Shown: piece after piece, positions 8,223-10,174 of the stretch
Numbering within the stretch: position 1 is the first letter of the stretch
Layout: the number at the start of each line of letters is the position of its first letter
NCBI GenBank assembly: GCA_049522195.1
Contig: JBEKOB010000117.1
Coordinates: 1 to 10,174, forward strand
DNA: 10,174 nt
Direction of reading: 5' to 3'
Source of the DNA: UBA9647 sp049522195
GTDB taxonomy: Bacteria > Bacteroidota > Ignavibacteria > UBA10030
Program-made: the position numbers and the translations under genes
Notes under the pieces: generated by a model
Told to the model about the DNA's origin: nothing
Database searches by the model: none
Seen by the model: only the letters and a program-made list of their open reading frames with translations

Positions 8223-8269
8223 AGGATCTATTGGCATAGAAATGCAAGACCAATGAAACGCTTGTTGAA

Positions 8270-8297
8270 TTGATGATCATCCGAAACAGAATACAAT
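8270..8297 (+). promoter_or_regulatory. Possible sigma-70-like promoter before last esterase gene
   Basis: TTGATG (8270-8275), a 16-base spacer and TACAAT (8292-8297) resemble -35 and -10 boxes at four and five of six positions. The start codon follows about 44 bases later. The 119-base gap to the previous gene leaves room for an independent promoter. The match is modest and could be chance. Confidence 0.25.
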
Positions 8298-8305
8298 TTC
8301 GGGAT
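8279..8305 (+). other. Short hairpin in the leader of the last esterase gene
   Basis: ATCCGAAA (8279-8286) can pair with TTTCGGGAT (8297-8305) with one bulged G and a ten-base loop. There is no T-run after it, so it is not a classical terminator. It overlaps the possible -10 box and may be a chance structure or an operator. Confidence 0.25.
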
Positions 8306-8341
8306 TGAAATATCCGGCAAATCATTGAAGGAACTCTTCAT

Positions 8342-9523
8342 ATGAAGTACAGACTCGCAATTGTCTTCTTAGCCGCCATAGGAACAAGTGGAATGTGTGT
8401 AGGACAGTCGAACCAAACTGCAGCTGTGGAGGACTTCAAGCCATCATCAGTCAATCAACCGGGCAAGCAATTTCCCCAGGTCAATTCTGAGGGTCGTGTC
8501 CGTGTAAGCGTTTCGGCGCCACAGGCTCAGAAAGTCCAGCTCGATATTGGTGCCGTGAAATACGATCTGACCAAAGACGAAAAAGGAGTCTGGACCGGCG
8601 AATCTGCCCCTCAGGTTGAAGGTTTCCATTACTATCAGCTCAATATAGATGGTGCTTCGGTTCCGGATCCGGGAAGTCTGTACTTCTACGGCGCCAGTCG
8701 ATGGGGCAGCGGTATTGAAATTCCGGCCAAGGACCAGGATTTTTACGCACTCAAAGAGGTCCCCCACGGTATGGTAGGCCAGAAACTCTATTTCTCCAAA
8801 ATCACGAACGCATGGCGCAGATGCTTTGTCTATACTCCGCCGGATTATGATAAGAACGTTAGTTCCCACTATCCTGTCCTCTATCTCCAGCATGGTATGG
8901 GTGAAGATGAAACAGGTTGGAGTATTCAAGGCAAGACTAATCTTATTCTCGACAATCTGATCGCTGATAAGAAAGCAGTTCCCATGATTATCGTCATGGA
9001 TAATGGTTATGCGTCAAAACCTCCCCAAGTGGCACAGACTGCTGTCACCCCGCCAAGAGGACCTAACTTTTCAGCTTTCGAAGAAGTATTGACTCAAGAA
9101 ATCATCCCGATGATTGACACCGGATATCGCACTTTTGCGGATCGTGAGCATAGAGCAATGGCCGGCCTTTCGATGGGCGCAAACCAAACCATCCGGATCA
9201 CTATGAACAATCTGGACAAGTTTTCCTACATAGGCGGATTCAGCGGCACATCAAACTTCCCAAGCGCTGATCCCGTTGATCCCGTTACGTTCATGGACGG
9301 AAAGTTCAAAGACGGTGCAGCACTCAATAAACAAGTTAAGCTCTTCTGGCTTGGCCTGGGTACGAAAGAGCCTAATCCATTTCCTGGCTCAGTCGGTGCA
9401 TTTCGCGCAATGCTGGATAAAGTAGGGATGAAATATGTCTATTACGAATCCCCAGGTACTGCACATGAATGGTTAACGTGGAGAAGAGATCTCTTCCAGT
9501 TTGTACCGTTGTTATTTAGATAG
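8342..9523 (+). CDS. Secreted CBM48-esterase (feruloyl/acetyl xylan esterase-like)
   Basis: Predicted secreted esterase of 393 aa. Residues 1-22 are a signal peptide (CVGQ); an SD-like AAGGA lies at 8328-8332, nine bases before ATG. The CBM48-like domain spans about 28-133 and is 86% identical (99 of 115 by hand count) to that of the gene at 2910. The catalytic domain at about 143-393 has YLQHGMGEDE at 181-190, S277 in GLSMG and H375 in TAHEW. The acid position is Glu (GTKEPNP, E343). After the serine its sequence departs strongly from the genes at 2910 and 4112, including a different stretch around 303-335, so its substrate range may differ. It ends with a TAG that is also the first three bases of an inverted-repeat element, whereas the other five complete genes end in TAA. 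Confidence 0.9.
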   Translation: MKYRLAIVFLAAIGTSGMCVGQSNQTAAVEDFKPSSVNQPGKQFPQVNSEGRVRVSVSAPQAQKVQLDIGAVKYDLTKDEKGVWTGESAPQVEGFHYYQLNIDGASVPDPGSLYFYGASRWGSGIEIPAKDQDFYALKEVPHGMVGQKLYFSKITNAWRRCFVYTPPDYDKNVSSHYPVLYLQHGMGEDETGWSIQGKTNLILDNLIADKKAVPMIIVMDNGYASKPPQVAQTAVTPPRGPNFSAFEEVLTQEIIPMIDTGYRTFADREHRAMAGLSMGANQTIRITMNNLDKFSYIGGFSGTSNFPSADPVDPVTFMDGKFKDGAALNKQVKLFWLGLGTKEPNPFPGSVGAFRAMLDKVGMKYVYYESPGTAHEWLTWRRDLFQFVPLLFR

Positions 9524-9671
9524 AACCCATCCCAAAAACACGATGAAAAGAAAATTATCACGCCAAGACGCAAAGAACGCCAAGCAAACTCAAAAATCCG
9601 ACTTTGCTGCCTTGGCGACTTTGCCCCGAAGGGGTCACTTCGTGACGTGAGGATTCTTGAGATAGGTTCTA
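9521..9671. repeat. Repeat-like intergenic element with terminal inverted repeats
   Basis: An 18-base left end (9521-9538, TAGAACCCATCCCAAAAA) is complementary at 15 of 18 positions to the right end (9654-9671, TTCTTGAGATAGGTTCTA). In a minus-strand transcript all three mismatches become G-U pairs. A nested pair lies inside: CGCCAAGACGCAAAG (9561-9575) against CTTTGCTGCCTTGGCG (9602-9617), with one small indel. The core (CGCCAAGACGCAAAGAACGC) resembles dispersed repeats I recall from environmental bacterial genomes; this is from memory and unchecked. The element has no transposase and could be a MITE-like or REP-like mobile unit. Its left end overlaps the stop codon of the esterase gene. It carries a 35-codon frame (9543-9650) that I regard as a by-product. 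Confidence 0.6.
9624..9646. repeat. Two tandem small hairpins inside the repeat element
   Basis: CCCCGAAGGGG (9624-9634) and GTCACTTCGTGAC (9634-9646) are perfect stems of four and five base pairs with three-base loops, sharing one G. They lie near the right side of the inverted-repeat element. No T-run follows, so a rho-independent terminator is unlikely, though stalling or mRNA 3'-end protection is possible. Confidence 0.5.
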
Positions 9672-9712
9672 GTAACATTGACACGAACTCCGCGTGTACA
9701 TCAGGAATTGAT

Positions 9713-10174
9713 ATGAAGAGACTTGTCGCGAATCAAAAGCGTTCGAGTGAACTCAAAGGCATCAGCCGGCGACAGTTTGTGAAAATAGTTGGAATATCGG
9801 CCCTTGGAGCGTCCTCGCTGGGCCACTTCAAGTTTGAGACAAACAGAGTTTCCATAGTTGTAGACCCTGCTGACGTTCTAGCAGGATCGACACCGTCACA
9901 GTGGGCAGTGAGAGAACTGGAGGAATCCCTAAAGTCCCGGGGAATAAATGTCTATAGATGCGATCTGCTTGCCCAGGCCAGAAATAGTGACCTGATCATT
10001 GTCGCGGCAGGCTCAGATTCTTTCTTGTCCCGTAAGCTGCTCCAAGATACGGGGGTAATTATCCCGGCCGTACCTGAGGCCCTCGGTGTTGTACCATCTA
10101 GATCGGATGACAAACGAGTCTTGCTCGCTTGTGGACATGACGTGCGAGGGCTGGTTTACGCGCTGCTTGAGCTC
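9713..10174 (+). CDS. Tat-exported protein, N-terminal part (runs off window)
   Basis: The first 154 codons of an open frame that continues past the right edge. The start has an SD (AGGAA, 9703-9707) five bases upstream. Residues 18-24 are SRRQFVK, a twin-arginine signal, followed by a hydrophobic stretch (IVGISALGASSLG), so the product is likely folded in the cytoplasm and exported by Tat. The rest resembles the alpha/beta N-terminal domain that precedes the catalytic barrel in GH67, GH115 and GH20-like enzymes: a strand VSIVVDP, a helix with AVRELEESLKSRG, a strand DLIIVAAG, and GHDVRGLVYALLEL at 141-154, similar to the RG-Y-LLE motif at the end of such domains. An alpha-glucuronidase-type enzyme would fit the xylan theme, but the catalytic part is outside the window, so I give no firm function. 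Confidence 0.75.
   Translation, partial: MKRLVANQKRSSELKGISRRQFVKIVGISALGASSLGHFKFETNRVSIVVDPADVLAGSTPSQWAVRELEESLKSRGINVYRCDLLAQARNSDLIIVAAGSDSFLSRKLLQDTGVIIPAVPEALGVVPSRSDDKRVLLACGHDVRGLVYALLEL

Noticed and set aside
9543..9650. 35-codon plus-strand ORF beginning MKRKLSRQDAKNAKQTQK
   Set aside because: It lies wholly within the inverted-repeat element and its sequence follows the repeat units, so it is a by-product of the repeat rather than a gene.
9678..9683. TTGACA as a -35 box before the last, partial gene
   Set aside because: No TATAAT-like hexamer occurs 16-18 bases downstream, so the match is likely chance.
9442..9684. 80-codon minus-strand ORF across the 3' end of the last esterase gene and the repeat
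   Set aside because: It is antisense to a well-supported coding region and otherwise consists of the repeat element; no RBS or domain supports it.
1..10174. CRISPR array, tRNA or rRNA genes
   Set aside because: No regularly spaced direct repeats, and no tRNA- or rRNA-like stretches, were seen; gaps between genes are all under 200 bases.

Overview
The window is a carbohydrate-degradation locus from a bacterium. All seven genes lie on the + strand. Six are complete secreted enzymes and the seventh runs off the right edge. Together they read as a hemicellulose (acetylated, feruloylated xylan) debranching cluster. Every complete gene begins with an export signal, usually ending in Ala-Gln. The seventh has a twin-arginine signal. 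Good Shine-Dalgarno sites precede most genes, so a typical Bacteroides with weak SD use is less likely. The gene content and signal peptides suggest something near Bacteroidota, Ignavibacteriota or a related uncultured phylum, but the sequence does not settle this.

Layout: 1-132 is flanking sequence with no gene I can assign. 133-2724 is a GH3 glycosidase of the beta-xylosidase/beta-glucosidase type with an inserted PA14 domain. 2725-2909 is intergenic and holds a 23-codon signal-peptide-only ORF that looks like a deleted gene. 2910-4100 and 4112-5269 are two closely spaced CBM48-esterase genes. 5333-6232 is a separate alpha/beta hydrolase of the acetyl-xylan-esterase-like type. 6297-8222 encodes two esterase catalytic domains in one chain (esterase, CBM48, esterase). 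8342-9523 is another CBM48-esterase. 9521-9671 is a repeat-like element bounded by imperfect inverted repeats, starting exactly at the stop codon of the preceding gene. 9713-10174 is the start of an unidentified Tat-exported protein.

How the genes may work together (inference): the four genes between 2910 and 9523 that belong to the esterase-D/feruloyl-esterase superfamily supply five catalytic domains. These could remove feruloyl or acetyl groups from xylan, helped by the hydrolase at 5333. The GH3 enzyme would then release xylose or glucose from the ends of exposed oligosaccharides. No endo-xylanase, transporter or regulator lies in the window.

The most notable points are the expansion of this esterase family, the double-esterase fusion, a mosaic paralog whose two halves match different neighbours, the signal-peptide-only gene remnant, and the inverted-repeat element.
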